Of a DNA stretch of 64,000 nucleotides, positions 8,900-18,894 are shown piece after piece. The notes below the pieces were generated by a model. That model was not told the origin of the DNA. It saw only the letters and a program-made list of their open reading frames with translations, and made no database searches. This DNA comes from Planctomycetaceae bacterium (GTDB lineage Bacteria; Planctomycetota; Planctomycetia; Planctomycetales; Planctomycetaceae). The stretch's first letter is position 1; the number at the start of each line of letters is the position of its first letter. The stretch covers positions 124,001 to 188,000 of the forward strand of contig JAWKTX010000004.1 of the NCBI GenBank assembly GCA_041398825.1, read 5' to 3'. The translations under genes were made by a program, and so were the position numbers.

Positions 8900-9166
8900 A
8901 ACATCATTGGCAATCACGTGAGCCGGATTTGTCTGTTCCAGAAACGGCAATATGGCGGCATGCACCAATCGTCTCAGGTACTGTTCGCGGGGAATGGTAG
9001 ATTCATCGCTCTGAATCGCCAGTCCAATCTGCTTTCAGATTGTTTTTGGACTGCGTTTGCCGAGTCTCCTCGCGAGCCTTCTGCGCAGTAGCAGCAGCAC
9101 ATCAGCAAAGAGCGAGCAGCAGTCAAGCCATCAGGATGGCCATGATCGCAATCATGACCAGAAGTC
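8900..9166 (-). pseudogene. Relic of a DUF1559 gene (N-terminal coding region)
   Basis: There is no open frame, but read on the minus strand the DNA aligns by eye along its length with the start of the intact DUF1559 gene (about 7135-7400). Shared blocks include ATGGCCATGATCGCAATCAT (here written on the plus strand), CAATCTGCTTTCAGATTGTT, and ACATCATTGGCAATCA. These correspond to the pilin helix, the 'CKNNLKQIGLAI' region and the 'LANLIANDA' region. Multiple indels and substitutions destroy the frame. It is a decayed paralogue next to a living one. Confidence 0.75.
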
Positions 9167-9328
9167 GTTTCCATAAACCTGAGCAACCCAATGAGTCGGC
9201 CAGCGACGGTAGTCAACCACGGCTTCTGCGGTCCCCTGCCTATCCATCGAGCTACCCATCGAGCTACCAACAGAGCCTGGCTGGTCTTGTGACGGCTTCC
9301 GGAAAGAGACTATTGAATTCGCAAACGG

Positions 9329-12300
9329 CTACTCTGTCTGCGTCGAAGCATCAGAATTCGCCTCCCGGGAATAATCGAGCGTGAAGAATCGGTTCTCGAA
9401 ACTCAGCTCCACTCGCTTCTCTGACGCGAAAATCTTCATCCAGTGATAATTCAGTGCACGACCAACATTCGATGCTTCCGGACCAAGGTCGACGTCTTTT
9501 CCGGTACGAACATCCACAACCTTTGCAGAATAAACTGACACTCGGGCGAAACCATCTTCCCGAAGCTGACTTGCTCGTGCCAGCAAAACCATCACTGGGC
9601 CGCTGGGAAGAATTGGCCCCGGCATTGCCTTCAAAGAGCGTAGAAAATAGTGCCCCAGAGGCTCATCCCATGCAAGTTGAAAACCGTTGCGGTTGATTGC
9701 ATACATCCTGCCAAAGACATGAAGCCCCTCCGACACAGGGTCCAGGTCCAGAGAGGGATCTTCGACGGCCTCCGGTAAGACGACCAGTTGGTCACGATAT
9801 GGCCGCAGGTACAGATTGCGAGGCTCAGGAACCGCAGTCACATCAATCGAAGCCAGCTCCGTACCTGTATCCACGCGCAACAGTTTCAGAGTCTTTCCCT
9901 CGCAGATGACCGCCATCATGTCTTCCGAGATATTTGAAAAAACAGAATCCTGCGGAAGACTGACTTCCCAGACCAACTCATCCGTCAGCATCTGCCGACA
10001 CTGGATGGAAGCTGACGTGAACCCCTGTCGAAACACGATGCAGCAGTCCTGGATCACTGCAATACGCCAGTAGAGATTCTGGCCGGGTTCCTGATCCACA
10101 TCGCGAACGGATGAACCGACATTCTCGTTGGCGTCCATCCACCAGTCGGGAATCGGAGACACTCCATGCAGCTGACCATCTGTCAGACTCCGGTGTTCGA
10201 TGCGACGTTCACCTTCAGAAAGTATCAACAAAGAATCATTGTTCGACATGAGTCTGCTGTCGGGAGCGATCCGCGAGAGTTGCCACTTTTGCTTGCCGGT
10301 GACAGTATCAAAAACCACTAACTGTCGACCGGAAATCACTGGCAACGCTTCCGGCGTGACCGGTCCTGCAGGGTACATGCCGGATGGCTGCGGTGAATAG
10401 CTGACGATTCTCTGCCAGCCAGGGACGAACTGCCGTGTCAGGCTGTTTCCCTGCGAATCTGTAAGATCCGATAAATCCAGTTGCCAGAGTACCTGAGGGC
10501 TGATTTCAGGATCCGGAGAGGACGTGTCCAGAACAAACATTTGTTCGAAGGTTTTCAACACAACAATGTGTCCGGTCACCATTGCGTAACAATCGGAAAT
10601 CTGGTGCATTCCGGTCGGCAAAGTTTTTCCAGGTGAAAAGCTCCAGAGCAGCTGTCCGTCTGCATTGACCGCTTTCACCTCCGTGCTGTTGGCCTCCTGA
10701 AACAAACTACAGCCTCGATAGATTCCTGGAGCACCGAAGATAGGGATCATCAGTTGCGGCCCGTCCAGCACAGGCGAAGGCTGCGGGAGCATTGATCTTT
10801 CATCCGATGCCACAACCTTTGGCACACCGTCGGTACCAGGCGGCCAGATCGATGGACTACCTGGCAGGGAATGCTGCGTGACCCACTGATCGAAAGTGAC
10901 CTGTGCTTCCTGATGAGCGTGAAACTTTAATGCTGCGTTGTTGTTGAATCCGTCAGCAGACTTCAGGTCCGCGATCAGCGCTCCCAGAGCTGAAAAGTTT
11001 CCGTTCTGGTTCCATGTCTGCAAAAGATCAACCAGAGCCCGGGCCGCTTCACCGTTGCCCGTCGTGATCGACCGGAGATTCATCTGCTCTCGCGTCGCAT
11101 TGACAGCTGCAAAGACAACAGGATCTGCAGGCGACGAATCCAGCGAATCCAGCAACTGCCTGGCGACTGCGTGAAGTCCGGAAGCGTCACAGTCTCGAAT
11201 CATCTGCAGCGTCTCGGTCGTCGAAAGGGCAGATTGATCGAGAATCTGCTTTGTTCGTTCGACCAGTCGAGCTTCGATGATGTGTCGATCCTGTTCCGTG
11301 CGCGACATGAGCACACGTTTGATTCCAGCGGCAAGGACCTGCGAATTCTGTCGCGTCAGATAACCCTGAACATAAACGTGATTACTGCCGGATCTGAGTT
11401 CCGGCAGTAGCTCCGCGACAGCATCAACCAGTTCCGATACTGGTCGCTCCTTCATCTCCAGGAGACCGTCTACCATCAGTTCAAACAACTGGTCCATCTG
11501 CGAACCAGCTTTGTCAAGGTCTTTCAGCTGATCCGGCAATACCGCCGCATCGGTCAAATCCATATTCAGCATCGTGGCCAGGACAGACATTGCCTGAACC
11601 TGATCGATCGATGTCTGCTGGATCAATTGCCGCAGCCGGGGAATGTGCTGACGGTTACGAATGAAGTCGACCCGAAGCGATTCCATCAAGACATCGGTAA
11701 GCACGGTTTGAGCCGACTGCGCAGTAACTTTCGCGCGTCGCACTGATTCAGCGTCCTCAGTCGTCAGTGCCTGATTCGATTCGAATTGAAGGACCAGCTG
11801 GTCCAGTATCTGAATCCCTTTTTCAAAATCACCATCCAGCAACGCGGCCTGAGCCTCCAGCAACGGTGCGTCGGCGTCCGCAGGATCGGACGAAAAACAC
11901 CGAACTGAAGTTAACGTCTGGTCAATAATTCGGTCCTTCCGGACCAGCAGATTCCCGACAGGCTGACTACTTCGCAGTCGGCGAGTCAGCAGTCGACGAC
12001 CGGTGCTGATTTCGTAGCTGATAATCGATGGGGACGTCGTTGGCACATGGACAACGGAACCATCAGTGGACGCAATTCCGGAAACAACAGCGTCGTGAAT
12101 TTCCTGTACCCACACCAGTTTACCGGTATTCCGGGCAATGCCCATCACCACACGGTTGCCCGTGGCAATGATCAGGTCGTCTGTGATTGCGACAACAGAT
12201 CGGACCAGCCCACGACCAGTTCGCCAGAGCTCCCGACCTGTCTGCAGATCCAGGCAATACATTTTGTCGTCGTCGCGTGGCGTCAAGACGACGGTGTCGC

Positions 12301-14311
12301 CATGAATGCGCGGCAGGGTGTCGGTCCACCGACTGTCAAAGTCCAGTTGGTCGGAGTGCTGTGGCGACAGTGATCCCGCCAGCACGGGTACCTGATAACC
12401 GAGCTCCGGCATTCGGATAATGTCCTGATACCGGTAGACCCACCGAATCGAATGATCCGCGACGGAAACCGCAATCACCTGCTGGTCGGTTGTGGGGCAA
12501 ATCAAAAGTCCCTGGGCAAATGAAGGAGTCATTCCTGCATGCTTGCGGACAGGATGTCGCGTCAGTGGAAATTCCGGGATTGTCAGCAACTGAGACCGAA
12601 TAATTCGCGGGTTCGCACTGGCAGGCGATGAGGACTGGAATTCAGGTTCCCCCAGCTGAAGCAGAAAGATGCCTTCACTGTTTTCAGCGATCACATAAAT
12701 GCGGGAACCAAGCACCAGCGGGGCACCCAGAAAGTAATATCCGGCCAGAACGTTAGCTCGCCCCGATCCCGCTGCCTGCCCTCCCGCCTCCCACCGGCGC
12801 ACGCCGGACTTCAAATCGTAGGCACGAAGATAATTCGTTTGGGTTTCGCCGGATGTTCCATCGAAGTCCAATTGTCCCGGCCAGGTCAACCAGCCGGAAT
12901 CTTCGATGGCATAGACAGTTGAACCGTCCGAGCTCAGCTGGGTTGCGGTATTGGTCCGTACCATCTGACTAAACAGCTGAAATGCCAGGCCCCCGGCCAT
13001 GCTCTCGATGGTGCTGTCGCTTGATTCGAAACGTGAGGCATTCGGAACAAAGAGACTACGCGGTGTCGGAGTAATTTCTTCCCCCGCAACCTCGGACGTT
13101 TCCTGCAGTCGATCCATCGCTGCCCGAATACGTCCGTCCGGCAAAGAGGACTCCCAGATCAGTTCTCCCGTCGTGACATCCACCGCACGCAGTCCGGCCA
13201 TGGTCCGAAACACCAGCAAGTCATCTGCCAGCAAAGGCAATGAATTCGGCGGTACGGTGGCATTGCCCTGCTGAAAACGCACGACAAACTGATCAATATA
13301 CTCACGGACTCTGCCGAGAAGTGGATTCAGGCGATCTGCGAACAGCACATCGGCGACTTCAGACAGCGAGGCCGTCCAGCGTGGCTTCAGATCAATGGGC
13401 CCCGTTGATTGAATTGCCGATCGACGATAATCACCTCCCGGTTGCAGCCAGCTGGTTTCAGCAGCGGATGGCCGTGGCCGTGACGAAATCCGCCCAGCAG
13501 AGATCCGCTCCAGAAGTCCGCGGTAATCACCATCCACGGGCGGCAGCAGGATGTCTCTCCCGGCGAAAGCCATTCTGACAGGCTGATCATCCGATGTGCT
13601 GGCCAGCGTTTTCAATTCGCTGATCGCATCGAATTCCAAACCAGCCATCCATTGCGCGACGGCAAGTTGAATTTGCAGCGTCTGTTGCCCGCCAGGTTGG
13701 GATTCTCCGGCCGACATCCGTTTCAGCAGGTCCAGCTGTAAAGCTGCGTCCAGATAATCGGCTCGTTCGATGGCCAGGCGAGCAAGTTGCCGAGTCGCAA
13801 CTGCGCCGGCGTTTGTGAATCGATACCTTGCCGCCACCTGACGCAAAGCGGGCGGACCTCCGTGAACTGTCGCATCCGTCAAAGCCTGATTTGCCACTGA
13901 AGAAAACTGTGTCAGATATTCTTTGCGGAACTCAGCAGGAGCAGTCTGATAAACGTCTTCCATTCGCGAACGGCCGCCAGCATCGGTTCGCGTGCCTTCT
14001 CTGACGATCGGCTGTCCATCGGTCGAATTCTCTTCGAGTATCGGATCCTCTCCGGAACAAATCCGACTCCATGCCGAGTCAAAGAGACTCGCCGCCTGCA
14101 CCCAATTGTTACCTTCCAGCGCTTCGGTGATCTCAGAAAGCGCCTGTTGCAGTTGCCGCTGCTGAACATTGTCCCGCATTGCCTGGACAGGGGCTTCAAA
14201 TTGTCGCTGAGGAAAGATTCCCGGTACCTGAGCGAATACGACATCGGGCTGACAGAGAACCCGCAGCCCAAAAAGAAACACGATTGCGATGGTTCGAGAC
14301 CGGCGTCGCAT
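9329..14311 (-). CDS. Very large secreted PQQ-type beta-propeller protein
   Basis: 1660 residues from ATG at 14311. The signal peptide MRRRSRTIAIVFLFGLRVLC ends near VVFA|QVPGIF. A helical, TPR-like N-terminal part ('QALSEITEALEGNNW') is followed by propeller repeats such as 'AGLRAVDVTTGELIWESSL', 'KMYCLDLQTGRELWRTGRGL' and 'ARNTGKLVWVQEIHDAV', then a second helical region (about 850-1150), then another propeller ('VVFDTVTGKQKWQLSRIA'). The two-propeller plus helical-linker design is seen in planctomycete PQQ-like repeat proteins of unknown function. It follows the sulfatase gene by 173 bp on the same strand. Confidence 0.87.
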   Translation of the reverse strand: MRRRSRTIAIVFLFGLRVLCQPDVVFAQVPGIFPQRQFEAPVQAMRDNVQQRQLQQALSEITEALEGNNWVQAASLFDSAWSRICSGEDPILEENSTDGQPIVREGTRTDAGGRSRMEDVYQTAPAEFRKEYLTQFSSVANQALTDATVHGGPPALRQVAARYRFTNAGAVATRQLARLAIERADYLDAALQLDLLKRMSAGESQPGGQQTLQIQLAVAQWMAGLEFDAISELKTLASTSDDQPVRMAFAGRDILLPPVDGDYRGLLERISAGRISSRPRPSAAETSWLQPGGDYRRSAIQSTGPIDLKPRWTASLSEVADVLFADRLNPLLGRVREYIDQFVVRFQQGNATVPPNSLPLLADDLLVFRTMAGLRAVDVTTGELIWESSLPDGRIRAAMDRLQETSEVAGEEITPTPRSLFVPNASRFESSDSTIESMAGGLAFQLFSQMVRTNTATQLSSDGSTVYAIEDSGWLTWPGQLDFDGTSGETQTNYLRAYDLKSGVRRWEAGGQAAGSGRANVLAGYYFLGAPLVLGSRIYVIAENSEGIFLLQLGEPEFQSSSPASANPRIIRSQLLTIPEFPLTRHPVRKHAGMTPSFAQGLLICPTTDQQVIAVSVADHSIRWVYRYQDIIRMPELGYQVPVLAGSLSPQHSDQLDFDSRWTDTLPRIHGDTVVLTPRDDDKMYCLDLQTGRELWRTGRGLVRSVVAITDDLIIATGNRVVMGIARNTGKLVWVQEIHDAVVSGIASTDGSVVHVPTTSPSIISYEISTGRRLLTRRLRSSQPVGNLLVRKDRIIDQTLTSVRCFSSDPADADAPLLEAQAALLDGDFEKGIQILDQLVLQFESNQALTTEDAESVRRAKVTAQSAQTVLTDVLMESLRVDFIRNRQHIPRLRQLIQQTSIDQVQAMSVLATMLNMDLTDAAVLPDQLKDLDKAGSQMDQLFELMVDGLLEMKERPVSELVDAVAELLPELRSGSNHVYVQGYLTRQNSQVLAAGIKRVLMSRTEQDRHIIEARLVERTKQILDQSALSTTETLQMIRDCDASGLHAVARQLLDSLDSSPADPVVFAAVNATREQMNLRSITTGNGEAARALVDLLQTWNQNGNFSALGALIADLKSADGFNNNAALKFHAHQEAQVTFDQWVTQHSLPGSPSIWPPGTDGVPKVVASDERSMLPQPSPVLDGPQLMIPIFGAPGIYRGCSLFQEANSTEVKAVNADGQLLWSFSPGKTLPTGMHQISDCYAMVTGHIVVLKTFEQMFVLDTSSPDPEISPQVLWQLDLSDLTDSQGNSLTRQFVPGWQRIVSYSPQPSGMYPAGPVTPEALPVISGRQLVVFDTVTGKQKWQLSRIAPDSRLMSNNDSLLILSEGERRIEHRSLTDGQLHGVSPIPDWWMDANENVGSSVRDVDQEPGQNLYWRIAVIQDCCIVFRQGFTSASIQCRQMLTDELVWEVSLPQDSVFSNISEDMMAVICEGKTLKLLRVDTGTELASIDVTAVPEPRNLYLRPYRDQLVVLPEAVEDPSLDLDPVSEGLHVFGRMYAINRNGFQLAWDEPLGHYFLRSLKAMPGPILPSGPVMVLLARASQLREDGFARVSVYSAKVVDVRTGKDVDLGPEASNVGRALNYHWMKIFASEKRVELSFENRFFTLDYSREANSDASTQTE

Positions 14312-14484
14312 TCAAAACTCCTCAGAATCCAGCGTACCGACGTGTGCAATGGCACCGTTTAACGATCCGTGCAGTCTCGCAGATTCTCACGGAACCGTCC
14401 AAGCAGTCGACCGCAGTTCACGGGGCAAATCGTTTGCCACCCGAATCAGATTGCGGTGGCTGTCCGGCAAACAGGCTCAGGCAT

Positions 14485-16734
14485 CTAGTGAAGCTGTATG
14501 ACGCAACTGCCGATAATGCCGTTAAAGTGATTCTCGGACGTATAGTCCCCAACCAGCCCGGATTCGTCAGTCCCCACCTGCAAGCCATCCTGTGGCATCG
14601 TGGACAGCGACAATGGCAGACGCGTTTCAAACACGGCTGAATCATCCTGCTGGATGGAAACCATCTGCTCAGAAGCATCCCAGTGAACCTTCAGTCCGGT
14701 GCATTCGGCTTTAAAATGGCAGTCGGACTCATGCAGCGACCCTTTTTCGCGGACGGCAAAAATGACCTTTCCGTTTTTCAGGTACAGGGCGTAGCCCGCC
14801 GCCGAACCACCCTGCGCGACAATCACCCCATTGTCGCCAGGACTGGTGATGTTCACCGTGATTGTGAATGACTTGTTTGCATAATCAGGCGATGCAGATC
14901 GAGCCAGGTTGTCCCCCTGCTTCAATCGAAAACGTTTCTTCGAACTTAACGCGTTCGTTTTCTTCTCCCAGTACGGAGTCAACGGCAACACATTTGCGCG
15001 TTCGGCCCATGCTTGCCAAAGCCTTGCTAACGAGGCGACTCGGTCGGGCTGCATGGCTGCCAGATCGTGAAGCTCTGCCCGGTCGCTGGAAATGTCGTAA
15101 AGTTCCCATGGACCGTCCGCATTTTTGGCAACCAGTTTCCAGTTCCCTTGTCGGACAGCTCGATTGCCTTCGTGCTCCCAGAAAATGGCTTCTCGTTCGA
15201 TCTGCTTTCCGTTAAACGCCGGGACCAGGCTCTTACCTTCCAGCGATTTCATTCGCCTTCCGTCAAGCTCATCAGGATAGCTTGCACCTGAAACGTCAAC
15301 GCATGTCGCCATCACGTCGATCAGGTGCCCCGGCTGCGGTTCCAGTTCGCCGTCTCGCTTGATTCCGGCTGGCCAGTGGGCGATCAATGGCGTGCTGATA
15401 CCACCTTCGTGGACCCAGTGCTTATATTCACGAAACGGAGTGTTCGAAACATTGGCCCAGCCACGCCCGTAAGCAATGTAGGTATCCGCCGGCCCTGGCA
15501 TGACGCCAGGTCCCTGAATCACGGGATAACCATCGCGACTCTGCTTCGGAATCATGTCGCGTTGCAGGGCTTCGGCCGCCATTGAATCCAGCGTCGGCCC
15601 CTTGGCTCTTTCTGATGGGCTGCCGTTGCGGGACTGCCGGCCAAGCGTCTCGGCGCATCCCCCATTGTCCTGCATAAACAGAATCAGCGTGTTGTCCCAC
15701 TGGCCTGATTCTTTCAGTTGATGAACAATTCGACCGATTCCCTGATCCATCCGATCGATCATGGCGGCGTAAACTTCCATACATCGCAATTCCCAGTCAC
15801 GATGCTCGACGGTCTCCCAGTCTTCAGCAGTGTCTGACAATTCCGTATCGGCGTTCACTACGCCCAGTTCTTTCATTCGCCGGAGCCGTTCCTCGCGCAG
15901 CTTTTGATAGCCGGCATCAAAACGGCCCCTGTACTTTGCAATATCCTCAGGCAATGCATGCATCGGCCAGTGTGCTGCGGTGTAAGCAACGTACATCATG
16001 AAAGGTCGCTTCGGTGTAGCCTGCACATGTTCATCGATGAATCGCACCGCATGATCGCTGATTGCATCCGTGTAGTAATATTCCTTTGGCTGATACTCAG
16101 GATCTGCGTATGGCGAAATTTGTTCGTTGTCGCGAGTCAATGAATTCGGGTCGAAGAAACTACCAGCTCCATGAATCGTGCCATAGAACCGATCGAACCC
16201 TCTCTGAACCGGCCAGTTGGATTTGGGGCCATCCGGACTGACGGATTTTGTAACATGCCATTTCCCAACAGCGTACGTCCCATAACCTGCTGATCGCATT
16301 ACCTCGCCCAAAGTACGGCACTGCTGGTTCAGCTCCCCGCGATAGCCATCGTGCCCGTTGTCATTCATCATCCAGCCAACGCCAGCCTGGTGGGGATACA
16401 ATCCCGTCAGCAGGGAAGCCCGTGTCGGACAACATCGAGCCGTGTTGTAAAACTGAGTGAACCGCAGACCTCCATCGGCCAGCGAATCCAACACCGGGGT
16501 ATGAGCTTCTCCCCCATAACATCCAATGTCAGAAAAGCCCATATCGTCGCTCAGAATCACAATGATATTCGGGCGGGATGTCGCCTTTCCCGAAGGTGTT
16601 GAAGGATTCGCGATTGCGGTATCAGGCAGGGAAAGGATGCAGAGGGCGATGACACTCAGAGGCTGCACGAAACTTGCGGAAAGAGGCAACATTAAAGTCG
16701 GACCTGTACATTGAAAGAGAGAGTGGACGGTCAT
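14485..16734 (-). CDS. Arylsulfatase-type sulfatase, secreted
   Basis: 749 residues from ATG 16734; ATG 16692 (MLPLSASFVQPLSVIALCIL) is an alternative that puts the signal peptide first. The mature part opens with 'RPNIIVILSDDMGFSDIGCY' (metal-binding Asp pair about 63-64) and carries the sulfatase signature CCPTRASLLTG, in which Cys101 would be converted to formylglycine. 'GYGTYAVGKWH' (Lys/His) and 'ILFMQDNGG' (Asp-Asn) complete the active site. The last ~130 residues form a beta-rich extra domain. The length and the 'HQAGVGWM' context fit the large planctomycete arylsulfatases that attack sulfated polysaccharides. No adjacent transporter, so the substrate is unknown. Confidence 0.93.
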   Translation of the reverse strand: MTVHSLFQCTGPTLMLPLSASFVQPLSVIALCILSLPDTAIANPSTPSGKATSRPNIIVILSDDMGFSDIGCYGGEAHTPVLDSLADGGLRFTQFYNTARCCPTRASLLTGLYPHQAGVGWMMNDNGHDGYRGELNQQCRTLGEVMRSAGYGTYAVGKWHVTKSVSPDGPKSNWPVQRGFDRFYGTIHGAGSFFDPNSLTRDNEQISPYADPEYQPKEYYYTDAISDHAVRFIDEHVQATPKRPFMMYVAYTAAHWPMHALPEDIAKYRGRFDAGYQKLREERLRRMKELGVVNADTELSDTAEDWETVEHRDWELRCMEVYAAMIDRMDQGIGRIVHQLKESGQWDNTLILFMQDNGGCAETLGRQSRNGSPSERAKGPTLDSMAAEALQRDMIPKQSRDGYPVIQGPGVMPGPADTYIAYGRGWANVSNTPFREYKHWVHEGGISTPLIAHWPAGIKRDGELEPQPGHLIDVMATCVDVSGASYPDELDGRRMKSLEGKSLVPAFNGKQIEREAIFWEHEGNRAVRQGNWKLVAKNADGPWELYDISSDRAELHDLAAMQPDRVASLARLWQAWAERANVLPLTPYWEKKTNALSSKKRFRLKQGDNLARSASPDYANKSFTITVNITSPGDNGVIVAQGGSAAGYALYLKNGKVIFAVREKGSLHESDCHFKAECTGLKVHWDASEQMVSIQQDDSAVFETRLPLSLSTMPQDGLQVGTDESGLVGDYTSENHFNGIIGSCVIQLH

Positions 16735-17430
16735 TCTGCTTCACCCAAATGCTGCGAAGCCATCTGCCCAACAGAGGAAAAACACGCCCTCGTTTTTCAT
16801 GGAAACCTGGTGCCGAACACCCGCTCGACCAAAACGGATCAAACAACGAAATGCAGAACAGGGACGACGCTCCGAGCGACAGCACTGACTACAGGGACAT
16901 CGAATATTAACACCAGGCGGGCTCTGCATTCTATTGTCAGGCGGTAACTGGAAACAACCGGGGAAGCTTCGACGATCATGACAGGTATCAATGCCCAGGA
17001 CAAAACGAAACTGACAGTGAGAGCGGAATGTGGCACCAACGCTGATTCCGACGTCGTTGGCTTGCAGTCGAAAACCTGTTGAACTCTGCTGACTCTTTTT
17101 GAACATCAAAAGTTCACTGAGCCGTATGATCGACCTGCCTTCAGTCACCAGTCACCGAAAATTGTTGACGGGCGATCAGACTTGGCCCCAACGAAGTCGA
17201 CCCGATGCCAGAGCAGCATTCTCAGCCAGACGGCCCAACAGGAAACCCGAAGCGTTAGCGAGGGCCCGAAGAACGGGGCACGCACAGTCGCCACGACGCG
17301 AAGACGAGACGCCAGAAGAATAACTGCGGGCTCGAAGCATCCGTCTGGACCAGCCCCCTCAACTTCCCGAAGATTTACTGCCCGCCTTTGCGCCTTGGCG
17401 TCTTTGCAAGAGACATCACCCCGCACATGC

Positions 17431-17551
17431 CAAGAGGAAACCCGAAGCGTGAGCGAGGGATGAACCGCCCTGACCATCCGTCGCCGTCGTGCCAGAGCAT
17501 ATGTCCGTTCCATTCCAGAACTATGCCTGCCGCTCGTTTAACCCGACCCAA
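17431..17551. repeat. 121-bp direct repeat, copy 1
   Basis: Matches 17714-17834 almost base for base. It starts CAAGAGGAAACCCGAAGCGT, continues GAGCGAGGGATGAACCGCCC, contains ATATGTCCGTTCCATTCCAG and ends in AACCCGACCCAA. A core-only relative (GGAAACCCGAAGCGTTAGCG) is at 17241. The core is a dispersed repeat in planctomycete genomes, which explains the many spurious frames here. Confidence 0.85.
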
Positions 17552-17713
17552 CGGGGAGGCTAAGCCACGCGAGGTGTCTATCCCCAATTGCCGGGCCAGC
17601 CCGAAGGGTACTGAGCACAAGTGGGTCTGACACATTATTTCGCGACAGTAGTTCTTCACGGCCTGCACCGAGTATCGCTGCCTGATTCCAACAGTTGCGT
17701 TGCAAAACTGCGG

Positions 17714-17834
17714 CAAGAGGAAACCCGAAGCGTGAGCGAGGGATGAACCGCCCTGCCCATCCGTCTCGGTGGTGCCAGTGCATATGTCCGTTCCATTCCA
17801 GAACTGTGCCTGCCGCTCGTTTAACCTGACCCAA
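17714..17834. repeat. 121-bp direct repeat, copy 2
   Basis: Second copy of the 17431 repeat, same length, with scattered substitutions (for example TCTCGGTGG for TCGCCGTCG). The 162 bp between the copies are not duplicated. Confidence 0.85.
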
Positions 17835-18185
17835 AGGGTAGGCCAGCTTGACGCATACTTACACCTTTCGTACGACGATCTGCATCAGAGGATGAACGCC
17901 TTTATGCGATCGCAAGCTCCAGCGACGGATCAGCATCGACGCGTTGACTTCGATGGTTTCTTCGGGCGGCTAATGAGTCCATTGTGAGCATCGACTCAAC
18001 CAGTGTGGAAACCAGCGTGCGTCTCCCTCGTTCAGGTGAGCTGCGCTGACGGCATGTTCCATGCGCTGCAGCAACATCGCCCCACCTTTTTGCACGAACC
18101 TTGTGTGGCCTCAAGCGGCGACACATTGACACCCGTAAGCTGTGTGGGTATTGTGATACCAGTCGATTGGGTGTCAATCGCACAA

Positions 18186-18275
18186 TATCTGCCTACTGCG
18201 CGTGATATTGGATATTACTGCCTATCGCGCGTTTTTCCCCTCCAATATCAGGATATCACGCGCAGTAGGAAGATA
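18186..18275. repeat. Three-copy palindromic cluster (iteron-like)
   Basis: CCTACTGCGCGTGATAT (18192-18208) is matched by its exact reverse complement ATATCACGCGCAGTAGG (18253-18269). A second nested pair is GATATTGG (18204-18211) and CCAATATC (18242-18249). A third, diverged copy in direct orientation, TATTACTGCCTATCGCGCG, fills the loop. This gives two direct and one inverted copies of a unit of about 24 bp. It lies 60 bp before the first cassette gene. It is not an attC; it could be an operator or recombination site. Confidence 0.75.
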
Positions 18276-18332
18276 ATGAAGAGTTAGTGCAAAACCATTG
18301 TTCTTCAGCGATTGGTCGGAGCCACATTTGAA

Positions 18333-18695
18333 ATGAAACTGCCGGAATCAAACGAAGAGTTGGCGGAGTTGGAAATAGATTTTCCTCCACTGCCCAACAA
18401 CACTGCGGCGTCCGCGCCTCGACCTATGTTCGACATACTCGAGTACCTCAACATGGAGGTTGGCGACGGAGCAAAGATTAAGGCCTCTCACCTAAAGTTC
18501 CTGCGTACAGCAGAGATTTACAATGAAGCATTCTATTGGATCTGGCAGTTCAATGATCCGTCCTCCGGGGCCAAGTGTTACGTTACAGTTTCAGAAAATG
18601 TTGGTAACGGATCGACTTGCGTCGGATATGACCAAGATTATTGGGGACTGACTCCAGAGCAGTTCATCTTTGGCAGTCACAACAGAATGTTTTAA
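18333..18695 (+). CDS. Integron cassette gene 1, hypothetical protein
   Basis: 120 residues from ATG at 18333 (a TTG at 18312 is possible but less likely). The sequence starts MKLPESNEELAELEIDFPPL and contains 'YNEAFYWIWQFNDPSSGAKC' and 'YVTVSENVGNGSTCVGYDQD'; it looks like a small globular alpha/beta protein with many aromatic residues and no signal peptide or membrane segment. I do not recognise the family. The stop lies 87 bp before attC A, and the short length, compact layout and plus orientation fit an integron cassette. Confidence 0.6.
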   Translation: MKLPESNEELAELEIDFPPLPNNTAASAPRPMFDILEYLNMEVGDGAKIKASHLKFLRTAEIYNEAFYWIWQFNDPSSGAKCYVTVSENVGNGSTCVGYDQDYWGLTPEQFIFGSHNRMF

Positions 18696-18777
18696 CTTCA
18701 TAAATTGGCCTTCGACGTGTAGCGTTGCATACGCTCGGCCAGCAATTCAGAGCTTGGTTAAAGAACAAGAAGAATCG

Positions 18778-18867
18778 CACTAACCAAGCCATGCAGCGGA
18801 ATGGCGGTAGTTCGCGTCTTGACCTGGATCCTTTTCTCCCGCCATCCGCTGATGGCGGGCGTTCTGT
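18778..18867 (+). other. attC recombination site A
   Basis: The outer ends are AAC (18782) and GTT (18861). The left arm reads GCCAT, G, CAGCGG, A, ATGGCGG; the right arm reads CCGCCAT, CCGCTG, ATGGC. All blocks pair, leaving an unpaired G and A on one arm only, exactly the extrahelical bases that orient attC folding. The loop is about 29 nt. The right core (GTTCTGT) departs from the GTTRRRY consensus. Confidence 0.85.
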
Positions 18868-18894
18868 CGCTAAGACCGCTTTACCGTCAATGGT

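Larger units (their letters stand above)
16735..18185. other. Gene-free region with repeats
   Basis: About 1.4 kb with only short, overlapping open frames on both strands that translate repeated DNA (for example the 'ETRSVSEG' reading). It holds a short repeat at 17241-17264, a near-identical 121-bp pair at 17431-17551 and 17714-17834, and the phrase CTTTGCGCCTTGGCGTCTTTGC near 17390, which also looks like dispersed repeat DNA. No conserved protein family was recognised. Confidence 0.7.

Noticed and set aside
17140..17834. Several short frames with SVSEG or VKRAAG peptides
   Set aside because: They are translations of the dispersed repeat.
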